Assembly: GCA_021807585.1 (NCBI GenBank)
Contig: JAKBCQ010000249.1
Location: 1 to 5,429, forward strand
Source: Planctomycetota bacterium
GTDB taxonomy: Bacteria; Planctomycetota; Planctomycetia; Isosphaerales; Isosphaeraceae
Direction: 5' to 3'
Length of the DNA stretch: 5,429 nucleotides
Positions within the stretch are counted from its first letter, which is position 1. Each line of letters starts with the position of its first letter. A program made the translations under genes and the position numbers. This document shows positions 1 to 5,429 of this stretch, piece by piece. The notes below the pieces were generated by a model. It saw nothing but the letters and a program-made list of their open reading frames with translations. It had not been told where the DNA came from and searched no databases.

Positions 1-2
1 AG

Positions 3-89
3 GGCGCCAAAGGGATCCCCGTCAAGGTGACGCACGAGAAGGCGGTCGCGTCGAAGATCGAATCGACCTTCCGCAAGAAGGCCGAGTGA
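3..89 (+). CDS. 3' end of an unidentified gene (C-terminal 28 residues)
   Basis: Only the last 28 codons and the TGA stop at 87-89 lie in the window; the reading frame is open to the left edge. The tail reads GAKGIPVKVTHEKAVASK and then continues to a lysine-rich end, FRKKAE. About 26 of 28 codons end in G or C, which is strong evidence of real coding in this G/C-rich background and matches the aldo/keto reductase gene far downstream. The basic, probably helical C-terminus is not enough to name a family and I do not recognise it. It is the left-hand neighbour of the ATPase-Toprim pair, separated by 186 bases, and its composition makes it a likely resident chromosomal gene. Confidence 0.6.
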   Translation, partial: GAKGIPVKVTHEKAVASKIESTFRKKAE

Positions 90-120
90 TCGCCGGGATC
101 GATTCAAATCGGCATTTTCG

Positions 121-163
121 GGCCGCGGCGGGATCGGCGAACGCCGCCGGAACCTCCGCGGCC
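121..163. repeat. G/C-rich inverted repeat, possible terminator of the left-edge gene
   Basis: GGCCGCGG at 121-128 is matched by its perfect reverse complement CCGCGGCC at 156-163. Shorter CGGCG/CGCCG pairings are possible inside the loop. It starts about 30 bases after the stop of the left-edge gene, where an intrinsic terminator would sit. What follows is CGGTTGTTGAGG rather than a clean run of T, so termination is plausible but not proven. GC-only stems also arise by chance in DNA of this composition. Confidence 0.35.
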
Positions 164-168
164 GGTTG

Positions 169-198
169 TTGAGGAGCCGAGGCCGGATTGGATATGAT
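169..198 (+). promoter_or_regulatory. candidate sigma70-type promoter for the ATPase-Toprim pair
   Basis: TTGAGG at 169-174 matches four of six bases of a -35 box. TATGAT at 193-198 matches five of six bases of a -10 box. The spacing is 18 bases. Transcription would begin near 205 and leave a leader of about 70 bases before the ATG at 276. This is the best-looking promoter in the gap, and it sits just where composition changes from G/C-rich to A/T-rich. Confidence 0.4.
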
Positions 199-225
199 AG
201 ATCTTGTGGCTTGATCGATAGTAAT

Positions 226-247
226 CGAATCAATCCGAGCGGATTCG
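226..247. repeat. overlapping dyads just upstream of the ATPase start
   Basis: CGAATC at 226-231 is the reverse complement of GATTCG at 242-247. Nested inside, AATCC at 232-236 pairs with GGATT at 241-245 around a 4-base GAGC loop. The element lies between the candidate transcription start and the start codon, so it could be an operator or a leader hairpin. The arms are short, and chance is a fair alternative. Confidence 0.25.
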
Positions 248-275
248 TTTGCGATCAGTTTGGAAAAATCCGATC

Positions 276-1391
276 ATGAAACTCGAAAAGATCACATACT
301 CTCACGAAGAAGCCGGAGATAGAAGTTGGACCATTTCCGATTTCGTTTTAAAAGATATTAATTTGTTGGTTGGTAAGAACGCTTCGGGAAAATCAATGAC
401 GCTCAATATCGTTGGTGGTTTAGCTCGATCGTTGAAAACTAAGCAGGTGTTCTATTCTGGGAAATGGGATTTGCAATTCGATAATAAAGGGTCAAAGATT
501 CGGTATGAATTGGAGATGAAAAAGCAAAAAGTCGTCATGGAGAATTTTTACGTAGATTCTAAATGTCTAATCGATCGCGGCATTGGAGGATTTGGCGAAA
601 TCTATTCAGTTACAGAAAAAAAGTTTATGAAATTTCAACCTCCCGATGATGAGTTAGCTGTTGTCGCAAGGCGAGACTCGATTCAACATCCTTATCTTGA
701 ACCACTCAATGAATGGGCGAGAAATCTCAGATTATATCATTTCGGGGATCGATTAGGCCAAGATCGTCCCATTCTTTTAAACAAGGATTTCGATTTATCA
801 TTAGATCCATCAGATGAACACGCAACGGGGCAGATTTTTCATGAAGGCGATCGGCTATTTCATCTGGAATTTAAGAAGAATGTCATTGAAAATATGAGAG
901 ATGTCGGATATGCATTGGATGATATACTTATTGAGTCTCTATCAGCGATTAGAACTCAAAACGATCCAAGAGATTCTTATGTTCTCTGTGTCAAAGAATC
1001 TGGATTAAAAGGATTTACCGATCAAATCATCATGTCTTCCGGCATGTTCAGAGCGCTTTCGATCGTGATTCATCTCAATTATTCGTTGCTTTCGGGTAAA
1101 CCTAGTTGTTTGATCATCGACGACATCGGCGAGGGGTTGGATTTTGAACGATCGTGCAATCTGATTGAAGTCGTGATGAATAAAGCGAAAGCAAGCTCGG
1201 TGCAACTGATTATGTCGACGAACGATCGGTTCGTGATGAATAAGGTTCCGCTCGAATATTGGAGCGTGATTCGTCGAAAAGCTCATACCAGCGAAATTAT
1301 TAATAAAGAGAATTCTCCCGAGCTCTTCGAAGACTTTAAGTTCACCGGGCTTAATAATTTCGATTTTTTCGCTCGTTACTTGGAAGATTAA
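276..1391 (+). CDS. AAA/ABC-type P-loop ATPase (OLD-like), partner of a Toprim protein
   Basis: This is a 371-residue soluble ATPase. A first strand (MKLEKITYS) leads to DINLLVGKNASGKS, whose Walker A is G33-S40. After a long central region, probably dimerisation or partner-binding, come an ABC-signature-like MSSGMFRALS (253-262), Walker B and D-loop SCLIIDDIGEGLDFE (277-291) and a switch segment QLIMSTNDRFVM (310-321). This order is that of OLD, RloA, AriA and AbiLi-type ATPases. Two details stand out: the usual catalytic Glu after the Walker B Asp is Asp (IIDD), and the switch residue, often His, lies in STND. A TTG at 249 would add nine residues, but ATG 276 is preferred because the family-like first strand begins there. 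The gene is A/T-rich, with only about 40% G/C at the third positions of its first 40 codons. The stop is 9 bases before the Toprim gene, so the two are probably co-transcribed. The ATPase call is secure; a defence role is inferred. Confidence 0.9.
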   Translation: MKLEKITYSHEEAGDRSWTISDFVLKDINLLVGKNASGKSMTLNIVGGLARSLKTKQVFYSGKWDLQFDNKGSKIRYELEMKKQKVVMENFYVDSKCLIDRGIGGFGEIYSVTEKKFMKFQPPDDELAVVARRDSIQHPYLEPLNEWARNLRLYHFGDRLGQDRPILLNKDFDLSLDPSDEHATGQIFHEGDRLFHLEFKKNVIENMRDVGYALDDILIESLSAIRTQNDPRDSYVLCVKESGLKGFTDQIIMSSGMFRALSIVIHLNYSLLSGKPSCLIIDDIGEGLDFERSCNLIEVVMNKAKASSVQLIMSTNDRFVMNKVPLEYWSVIRRKAHTSEIINKENSPELFEDFKFTGLNNFDFFARYLED

Positions 1392-1400
1392 ACTTTCTCG

Positions 1401-2135
1401 ATGAGAAGAAAAATGGCTTCAGATATGTCAAAAATGGCGATTTTCGTCGAGGGTCAAACCGAGATGATTTTCGTCGAAAAACTCTTGAAAGAAATAGCAG
1501 GTTATAAAAATATAGTAATTAATACATTTTCTATGACCGGAGGGAGGAAAACTCCGCGAATTCGAGCGTTAAGATCGAGCGCGATCGATGTCGACGCTCG
1601 ATTTTCGGTGGTGATAGTCGATTGCGGGACGGATAATCAGGTTGTTTCCGACATATGCGATCAATATCAGGATTTGATAAGAGAAGGATACTCTCTGATT
1701 ATTGGAATCCGTGACGTTCACCCCCTTTTAAGAACGGATATTCCACGATTTAGAGAAGTGATCGCGACAACTTTCAACAAGTTATGCAAGGGAGACGCCC
1801 AGTCCTTGTTGTTATTATCGGTGATGGAGATCGAGACCTATTTTATCATCGAACACACTCATTTCCTCAAAGTCGACGCGAGCCTTACGTCTGATCGAAT
1901 TCGGAATGATTTCGGATTTGATCCAAGCGTCGACGACGTGGAGTTGCGGGATAAACCCTCAGAAGACATGAGAAATATCTATCGATCAGTGAATAAAGGT
2001 TATAATAAGAATAAAAAAGATATTCAACGAGTCGTCGAGAATCTCGATTACGCTCGATTGTATTTGGAATTGCCGCTAAGATGCCCTTCATTAAGCGATT
2101 TGATACGCATACTAGACGATTTCTTGGCGATTTAG
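1401..2135 (+). CDS. Toprim-like (putative nuclease) protein paired with the ATPase
   Basis: The protein has 244 residues and no signal peptide or membrane segment. Near the N-terminus, AIFVEGQTEMIFVEKLL has the strand-Glu-Gly shape of a Toprim motif, with the candidate metal-binding or catalytic Glu at E17. A second strand, VVIVDCGTDN, supplies D74 and D78, IGIRDVHP supplies D105, and VMEIETYFI (141-149) resembles the EIExWF block I remember from DUF4276/RloB-like Toprim proteins. The C-terminal part (about 185-244) is helical and basic, then hydrophobic. Toprim domains bind divalent metal and cut or rejoin nucleic acid; in ATPase-linked systems they are commonly the effector. Four in-frame ATGs (1401, 1413, 1425, 1434) precede the first strand. 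The one at 1413 has GAGAAG four bases upstream, and 1425 would give the most typical short N-terminus. AriB, AbiLii, RloB and DUF4276 relatives are all possible; I cannot choose between them by eye. Confidence 0.8.
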   Translation: MRRKMASDMSKMAIFVEGQTEMIFVEKLLKEIAGYKNIVINTFSMTGGRKTPRIRALRSSAIDVDARFSVVIVDCGTDNQVVSDICDQYQDLIREGYSLIIGIRDVHPLLRTDIPRFREVIATTFNKLCKGDAQSLLLLSVMEIETYFIIEHTHFLKVDASLTSDRIRNDFGFDPSVDDVELRDKPSEDMRNIYRSVNKGYNKNKKDIQRVVENLDYARLYLELPLRCPSLSDLIRILDDFLAI

Positions 2136-2186
2136 AAGTGTGATATCGAAGCTTGAGCGATTCCGCAAAATCCCGACAACCGGACC

Positions 2187-2215
2187 TTGATATCCGTTAT
2201 GGGGTCGCGTAGGAT
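2187..2215 (+). promoter_or_regulatory. candidate promoter for the cytochrome c-like gene
   Basis: TTGATA at 2187-2192 (five of six to a -35 box) and TAGGAT at 2210-2215 (four of six to a -10 box) are separated by 17 bases. Transcription would start near 2222, giving a leader of about 75 bases. It lies 50 bases beyond the Toprim stop, which suggests the downstream gene is not part of the ATPase-Toprim operon. Confidence 0.35.
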
Positions 2216-2237
2216 GAAGGATGTGCGGGAGAGCTTT

Positions 2238-2258
2238 GGTCGAGATTCGGCTTCGACC
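2238..2258 (+). repeat. leader hairpin GGTCGA/TCGACC
   Basis: GGTCGA at 2238-2243 and TCGACC at 2253-2258 form a perfect 6-bp stem around a 9-base loop, within the presumed leader of the cytochrome c-like gene. No T-run follows, so it is not an intrinsic terminator. A role in mRNA stability or regulation is possible but unsupported. Confidence 0.25.
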
Positions 2259-2282
2259 GTCGCAAATTCATCCCGCGTCGAC

Positions 2283-2287
2283 GGAGG
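2283..2287 (+). promoter_or_regulatory. ribosome binding site fixing the ATG at 2297
   Basis: GGAGG lies 9 bases before the ATG at 2297. The later in-frame ATGs at 2345 and 2360, which would give a shorter signal peptide, have no purine-rich sequence upstream. This favours 2297 as the start. Confidence 0.5.
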
Positions 2288-2296
2288 TTGGGAGCG

Positions 2297-3655
2297 ATGC
2301 GGCTCGAATCGAGGAAAGCCCGAACAAGCGCGATCTTACGCGTTATGTCTCAAAGCCGCATGAGCTTCTTCCGCTCGATCGTTTGCCTGTTCTGCGCGGT
2401 TCTAGGTTTTATTGGAACCGCAAGATCTCAATCTTACGAAGACGAGCCGATCAATTACCTCAAGGCGCGCGTCGACGATCCCGTCGCTCGGCTCCAAAAG
2501 AAGATCGATCGCGGCGAATGCACGCCGTCCCGCGACGACCGAACGGGTTACCTCAAATGGGTGCTCGATGCGCTCGATATCCCCGTCTCGTCGCAGACGC
2601 TTGTCTTCAGCAAAACGAGCTTTCAGCTCGCGAAGATCTCGCCCAGAACCCCGCGTGCGCTCTATTTCAACGATTCCACGTACATCGGTTATGTAAAAGG
2701 GGGAGACGTGATCGAGCTTTCGACCGTCGATCCCTGTCAGGGCGCCGTGTTTTATCTTTTGAGCCAGGATCCTCACGAGAAGCCCGTCTTCGAGCGGAAG
2801 ACGCACGAGTGCCTGCAATGCCACGCGTCGACGAAGACGCTTGATGTTCCAGGGCATTTCGTGAGGTCGATCTATCCAAGCAGAAGCGGGCTTCCGGTTT
2901 TTAACGCGGGATCGTTCACGACAAGCCACGCAAGCCCGATCAACGAACGCTGGGGGGGCTGGTATGTCAGTGGGACGCACGGACGGATGCGTCATCTCGG
3001 CAACGTCTTCGTCACCAATAAGGAGAATCCCGAAAAGCTCGACGTCGACGCCGGGGCGAACGTCGTCGATCTGTGCAAGCGATTCCAAACGTCGGGATAT
3101 CTCTCATCCCATAGTGATATCGTCGCGCTTATCACGCTTGAACATCAAACGCAGATGCACAATTATATCACTCAGGCGAATTACGAAACTCGGCGAGCTC
3201 TCGCGTATCAGGAAGGGTTGAACAAGGCGTTCGGCGATCCCGCGGGGACGATCGGCGAAAGCACGCGGAGGCGGATCGAGAGTTCGGGGGAGAAGCTCGT
3301 TCGGTACATGCTGTTCGTCGACGAGGCGAAATGGACCGATCCGATCGTCGGGACGAGCACGTTCTCGGTCGACTTCGCGGCGCGCGGTAAAAAAGACCCC
3401 AAGGGACGATCGCTGCGCGATTTTGATCTGAAAACGCGCCTCTTCCGTTATCCATGCAGTTATGAGATTGATTCCGAGGCGTTCGACGCTCTGCCGTCGA
3501 TCTGTCGCGATCACGTGCTGAAGCGACTTTATGAGATCCTTTCCGGGAAGGATCAATCGCGCGAATTCGAGAGGATCGATCAAGAAACGCGCCGGGCGAT
3601 CCTGGAAATCCTCCGGGCGACGAAATCGGCTTTGCCGACCTACTGGAAAGAATGA
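2297..3655 (+). CDS. exported mono-haem cytochrome c-like protein of uncharacterised family
   Basis: The protein has 452 residues from ATG 2297. A basic N-terminal stretch and a hydrophobic core (SIVCLFCAVLGFIGTA, about 27-42) are followed by a plausible signal peptidase I site after ARS, so it should act in the periplasm. CLQCH (C172, C175, H176) is a canonical covalent haem c site, the only CxxCH I see. Downstream are SPINERWGGWYVSGTHG (about 213-229), LITLEHQTQMHNYITQANYE (about 278-297) and a C-terminal RLFRYPCSY then ILRATKSALPTYW. I recall this combination from uncharacterised proteins of planctomycetes and other environmental bacteria, without a defined reaction. Electron transfer or a haem-based redox role is inferred from the motif. 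Histidines and methionines near EHQTQMHN are candidate distal ligands. Shorter starts at 2345 or 2360 would give a tidier signal peptide but lack a ribosome binding site. G/C-rich codon use resumes here, unlike the preceding pair. Confidence 0.75.
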   Translation: MRLESRKARTSAILRVMSQSRMSFFRSIVCLFCAVLGFIGTARSQSYEDEPINYLKARVDDPVARLQKKIDRGECTPSRDDRTGYLKWVLDALDIPVSSQTLVFSKTSFQLAKISPRTPRALYFNDSTYIGYVKGGDVIELSTVDPCQGAVFYLLSQDPHEKPVFERKTHECLQCHASTKTLDVPGHFVRSIYPSRSGLPVFNAGSFTTSHASPINERWGGWYVSGTHGRMRHLGNVFVTNKENPEKLDVDAGANVVDLCKRFQTSGYLSSHSDIVALITLEHQTQMHNYITQANYETRRALAYQEGLNKAFGDPAGTIGESTRRRIESSGEKLVRYMLFVDEAKWTDPIVGTSTFSVDFAARGKKDPKGRSLRDFDLKTRLFRYPCSYEIDSEAFDALPSICRDHVLKRLYEILSGKDQSREFERIDQETRRAILEILRATKSALPTYWKE

Positions 3656-3680
3656 CGAATAACGTTACAGAAAATCCACA

Positions 3681-3689
3681 TGATATAAT
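3681..3689 (+). promoter_or_regulatory. extended -10 promoter for the aldo/keto reductase gene
   Basis: TGATATAAT at 3681-3689 is a perfect extended -10 element (TGnTATAAT). No good -35 exists at the normal distance: AACGTT at 3661-3666 is the 17-base-spaced hexamer. Extended -10 promoters can work without one. It sits 25 bases after the stop of the cytochrome-like gene, and transcription would begin near 3696, leaving a leader of about 84 bases. Confidence 0.5.
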
Positions 3690-3769
3690 GATCAGATTTA
3701 ATTGCTTGAACCGATTGCGGGCTCCGACGGACGCGTGATAAAGTCGAGTTTTCGATGACGATCCAGGTT

Positions 3770-3773
3770 GGAG
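3770..3773 (+). promoter_or_regulatory. ribosome binding site fixing the ATG at 3780
   Basis: GGAG at 3770-3773 (in TTGGAGTC) is six bases before the ATG at 3780. The in-frame TTG at 3768 overlaps this site and is therefore unlikely to be the start. Confidence 0.55.
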
Positions 3774-3779
3774 TCATTC

Positions 3780-4775
3780 ATGCGATATCGACGGATGGGG
3801 CGGACGGGTTTGAAGGTTTCGGAGATTTGCCTGGGGACGATGACGTTCGCGGGTCAGTGCGACGAGCCGACGTCGATCGCGATCCTCGACGAGGCGTTCG
3901 AACGCGGGGTGACGTTCCTCGACACCGCGGATGTTTATCCGATTCCTCCCGACGTCGCGACCGCGGGGCGTTCTGAGGAGGTCGTCGGGCGCTGGCTCAA
4001 GTATCAGCATCGCGATCATTTCGTCTTGGCGACGAAGTGTCGGATGAAGGTCGGCGTCGGAGCGAACGACGAAGGGCTTTCACGCCGGCATATCATTGCG
4101 GCGTGCGATACGAGTCTGAAACGGCTCAAAACGGATTATATTGATTTATATCAAACGCATTCGCCCGATCCCGAGACTCCGATCGACGAGACGTTGCGCG
4201 CTCTCGACGATCTGGTTCGTTCGGGGAAGGTTCGATACATCGGCTGTTCGAATTACCCCGCGTGGCGGCTTGCTCTTGCTCTTGGAGAGAGCGAGCGGCG
4301 GGGGATCGCTCGATACGATTGCCTTCAGCCGAGGTACAACCTTTTGCATCGCGAGATTGAGACCGAATTGCTGCCTCTTTGCCGCGATCAGGGGGTAGGT
4401 GTGATCGTTTACAATCCGCTCGCGGGGGGCTTTTTGTCGGGGAAATATCGTCCCGAGGAGCCGCCGAGTCCGGGCACTCGGTTCACGTTGGGGGCCTCGG
4501 GAGAGCTCTATCGAGAGCGTTACTGGCAGGCGAGTCTTTTTGAGGCCGTCGCGACGCTTAAAGGATTCTTTGATGAACGCGCAACATCGCTGACGAAGGC
4601 GAGCGTCGCGTGGGTGCTGGCTCAGCCTGGAATCACCGCGGCGATCGTCGGCGCAAGCCGACCCGATCAGCTCGAGGAAACGATCGCGGCGACCGAAACC
4701 AGACTCGACGACGAGGAACTCGCCGCGTGCGACGCGGTCTGGTGGTCGCTTCCCAAACGAAAAGTCAATAAATAA
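3780..4775 (+). CDS. aldo/keto reductase, NADP-dependent oxidoreductase
   Basis: This is a 331-residue cytoplasmic (alpha/beta)8-barrel enzyme that reduces aldehydes or ketones with NADPH. The N-terminus MRYRRMGRTGLKVSEICLG is the usual start of the Tas-like (COG0667-type) branch. The catalytic tetrad is complete: D48 and Y53 in FLDTADVYP, K86 in LATKCRMK, H127 in DLYQTHSPDPETP. GCSNY (155-159) and AIVGASRPDQLEET (288-301, with R294) form the cofactor-binding part at the C-terminal end. Length is normal for the family and nothing is missing. ATG 3780 is chosen over TTG 3768 because of the GGAG six bases upstream. The gene has its own extended -10 promoter and a likely terminator after it, so it is probably monocistronic. 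The physiological substrate cannot be read from the sequence. About 33 of the first 40 codons end in G or C, which represents the local background. Confidence 0.95.
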   Translation: MRYRRMGRTGLKVSEICLGTMTFAGQCDEPTSIAILDEAFERGVTFLDTADVYPIPPDVATAGRSEEVVGRWLKYQHRDHFVLATKCRMKVGVGANDEGLSRRHIIAACDTSLKRLKTDYIDLYQTHSPDPETPIDETLRALDDLVRSGKVRYIGCSNYPAWRLALALGESERRGIARYDCLQPRYNLLHREIETELLPLCRDQGVGVIVYNPLAGGFLSGKYRPEEPPSPGTRFTLGASGELYRERYWQASLFEAVATLKGFFDERATSLTKASVAWVLAQPGITAAIVGASRPDQLEETIAATETRLDDEELAACDAVWWSLPKRKVNK

Positions 4776-4805
4776 ATATTCTCTAATATCATTCTGTTTC
4801 TACTC

Positions 4806-4825
4806 GTCTTGATCGAGACTTTTTT
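4806..4825 (+). terminator. probable intrinsic terminator after the aldo/keto reductase gene
   Basis: GTCTT at 4806-4810 pairs with GAGAC at 4815-4819 (last pair T-G) around a GATC loop. It is followed at once by six T at 4820-4825. The stem is short, but the position 30 bases after the stop and the immediate T-run are as expected for rho-independent termination. Confidence 0.45.
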
Positions 4826-4950
4826 CGTGTTCGATCGAGGCGTGTTCTTCCGCATTGGTCGACCGATCGTTCGCGATGATCGCCGCCGGGCCCCCGTTGG
4901 ATTCGTGTTCTACGCTTAAGCGGGACGATTCGAGGGTTGGGGACCGATCG

Positions 4951-5429
4951 ATGACCGCGCGACGCTTTTGGCCGGGGGCCGCGGATTTTGTGTTTCTCTT
5001 GATTCTGGCGGTCGTTTTGATCGGCGGACGATCCACGCTGCTCAACGATCCCGGCTCGTTCTGGCATTTGCGGCTTGGCCGAGACATCTGGAAATCGGGT
5101 GATGTAACTCACGTAGATTCATTGACATATTCACGTTCAGGGATTCCCTGGGTCGATCAGTCGTGGTTGTTTGATTTGGCGCTGGCGAAGATCGTCGATT
5201 TCGCGGGTTGGTCGGGCGCGGTCGCGGCGACGGCGCTCGTGCTCGCCTGGATTTGCGCGTGTTTGACGAGAGCGATGATTCGAGCCGACGCGAAGCCGTG
5301 GGTTGCGCTTTGTGTCGCGATGATCGTCGCCGAGATCGGTTCGATTCATTTTCTGGTGCGCCCTCATATTATGACGTTTGCATTTGTCATTTGGACGCTG
5401 GGGGCGTGTCGCGATTATCATGAGCGCGG
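4951..5429 (+). CDS. N-terminal part of a multi-pass membrane protein, possible glycosyltransferase-like
   Basis: The frame is open from 4813 to the right edge, so 159 codons from ATG 4951 are visible and the stop lies outside. Residues 12-25 (DFVFLLILAVVLIG) form a first membrane segment. The loop after it contains DPGSFWHLRLGRDIW (33-47) and then SGIPWVDQSWLFDL (63-76). Further hydrophobic segments follow at about 86-105, 117-130 and 140-152, with FLVRPH at 134-139. This pattern resembles a family of large polytopic proteins I recall from planctomycetes and some other bacteria, loosely related to GT39-type or GT-C glycosyltransferases. The enzyme assignment is tentative, because an acidic loop pair typical of GT-C enzymes cannot be confirmed from this fragment. 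ATG 4876 is an alternative start adding 25 mostly polar residues. Neither start has a convincing ribosome binding site, although GAGGG lies at 4932-4936. Confidence 0.7.
   Translation, partial: MTARRFWPGAADFVFLLILAVVLIGGRSTLLNDPGSFWHLRLGRDIWKSGDVTHVDSLTYSRSGIPWVDQSWLFDLALAKIVDFAGWSGAVAATALVLAWICACLTRAMIRADAKPWVALCVAMIVAEIGSIHFLVRPHIMTFAFVIWTLGACRDYHER

Noticed and set aside
276..2135. Retron, CRISPR or toxin-antitoxin interpretation of the island
   Set aside because: No reverse transcriptase, repeat-spacer array or small antitoxin-like gene is present; only the ATPase and the Toprim-like protein are encoded.
90..2296. Integrase, transposase or attachment-site repeats framing the A/T-rich pair
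   Set aside because: I compared both flanking gaps (90-275 and 2136-2296) and found no direct repeat, terminal inverted repeat or tRNA remnant beyond short GATC-type words that are common throughout.
2221..2844. Long open frame of 207 codons overlapping the start of the cytochrome c-like gene
   Set aside because: Its product is arginine-rich low-complexity sequence typical of an out-of-frame reading of G/C-rich DNA. The overlapping frame has a signal peptide and a haem motif.
2402..3088. Antisense open frame of 228 codons opposite the cytochrome c-like gene
   Set aside because: No recognisable motif, and it lies entirely within a convincing gene on the other strand. Antisense frames stay open easily in such DNA.
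3104..3583. Antisense open frame of 159 codons
   Set aside because: Same reasoning: it mirrors the third-position G/C bias of the + strand gene and has no domain.
3673..3681. AAATCCACA-like sequence resembling a DnaA box
   Set aside because: Only about seven of nine bases match, there is one copy and no cluster or origin-associated genes.
4789..5421. Antisense frames across the right-hand gap and membrane gene
   Set aside because: The products are rich in Arg, Asp, Pro and Ser without structure. The + strand frame shows membrane helices and family-like motifs.

Overview
The window looks like chromosomal DNA from a planctomycete, or a relative with similar gene content. The reasons are protein families I associate with planctomycetes (a secreted CxxCH haem protein with an ERWGGWYVSGTHG block, and a multi-pass membrane protein with a DPGSFWHLRLG loop), G/C-rich third codon positions in the flanking genes, and short, weakly spaced regulatory signals. 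This is inference from remembered families; no database search was possible.

Layout, all on the + strand: (1) positions 3-89 are the 3' end of a G/C-rich gene I cannot name. (2) Positions 90-275 hold a G/C-rich inverted repeat and a plausible promoter. (3) Positions 276-2135 carry two tightly linked genes, a 371-aa P-loop ATPase of the OLD/ABC-like type and a 244-aa Toprim-like protein 9 bases downstream. They are visibly more A/T-rich than their neighbours. (4) Positions 2297-3655 encode an exported mono-haem cytochrome c-like protein with its own leader. (5) Positions 3780-4775 encode an aldo/keto reductase with a complete catalytic tetrad, preceded by a perfect extended -10 and followed by a probable intrinsic terminator. 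(6) From 4951 off the right edge runs the N-terminal part of a multi-pass membrane protein.

The ATPase-Toprim pair is the part most worth attention. The same two-component logic (an ABC/OLD-type ATPase beside a small Toprim nuclease-like protein) occurs in known anti-phage and abortive-infection systems such as PARIS (AriA/AriB), AbiL (AbiLi/AbiLii), RloA/RloB and, as a fusion, GajA of Gabija. The sequence supports the architecture. It does not show which of these it belongs to, or whether it is a separate lineage. The other genes look like ordinary host genes with no evident functional link to the pair.

A window-wide signature is a large excess of the palindrome CGATCG: 19 sites by hand count. 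Its density is about the same in the A/T-rich pair as in the flanks, which argues against a very recent import from an unrelated genome.
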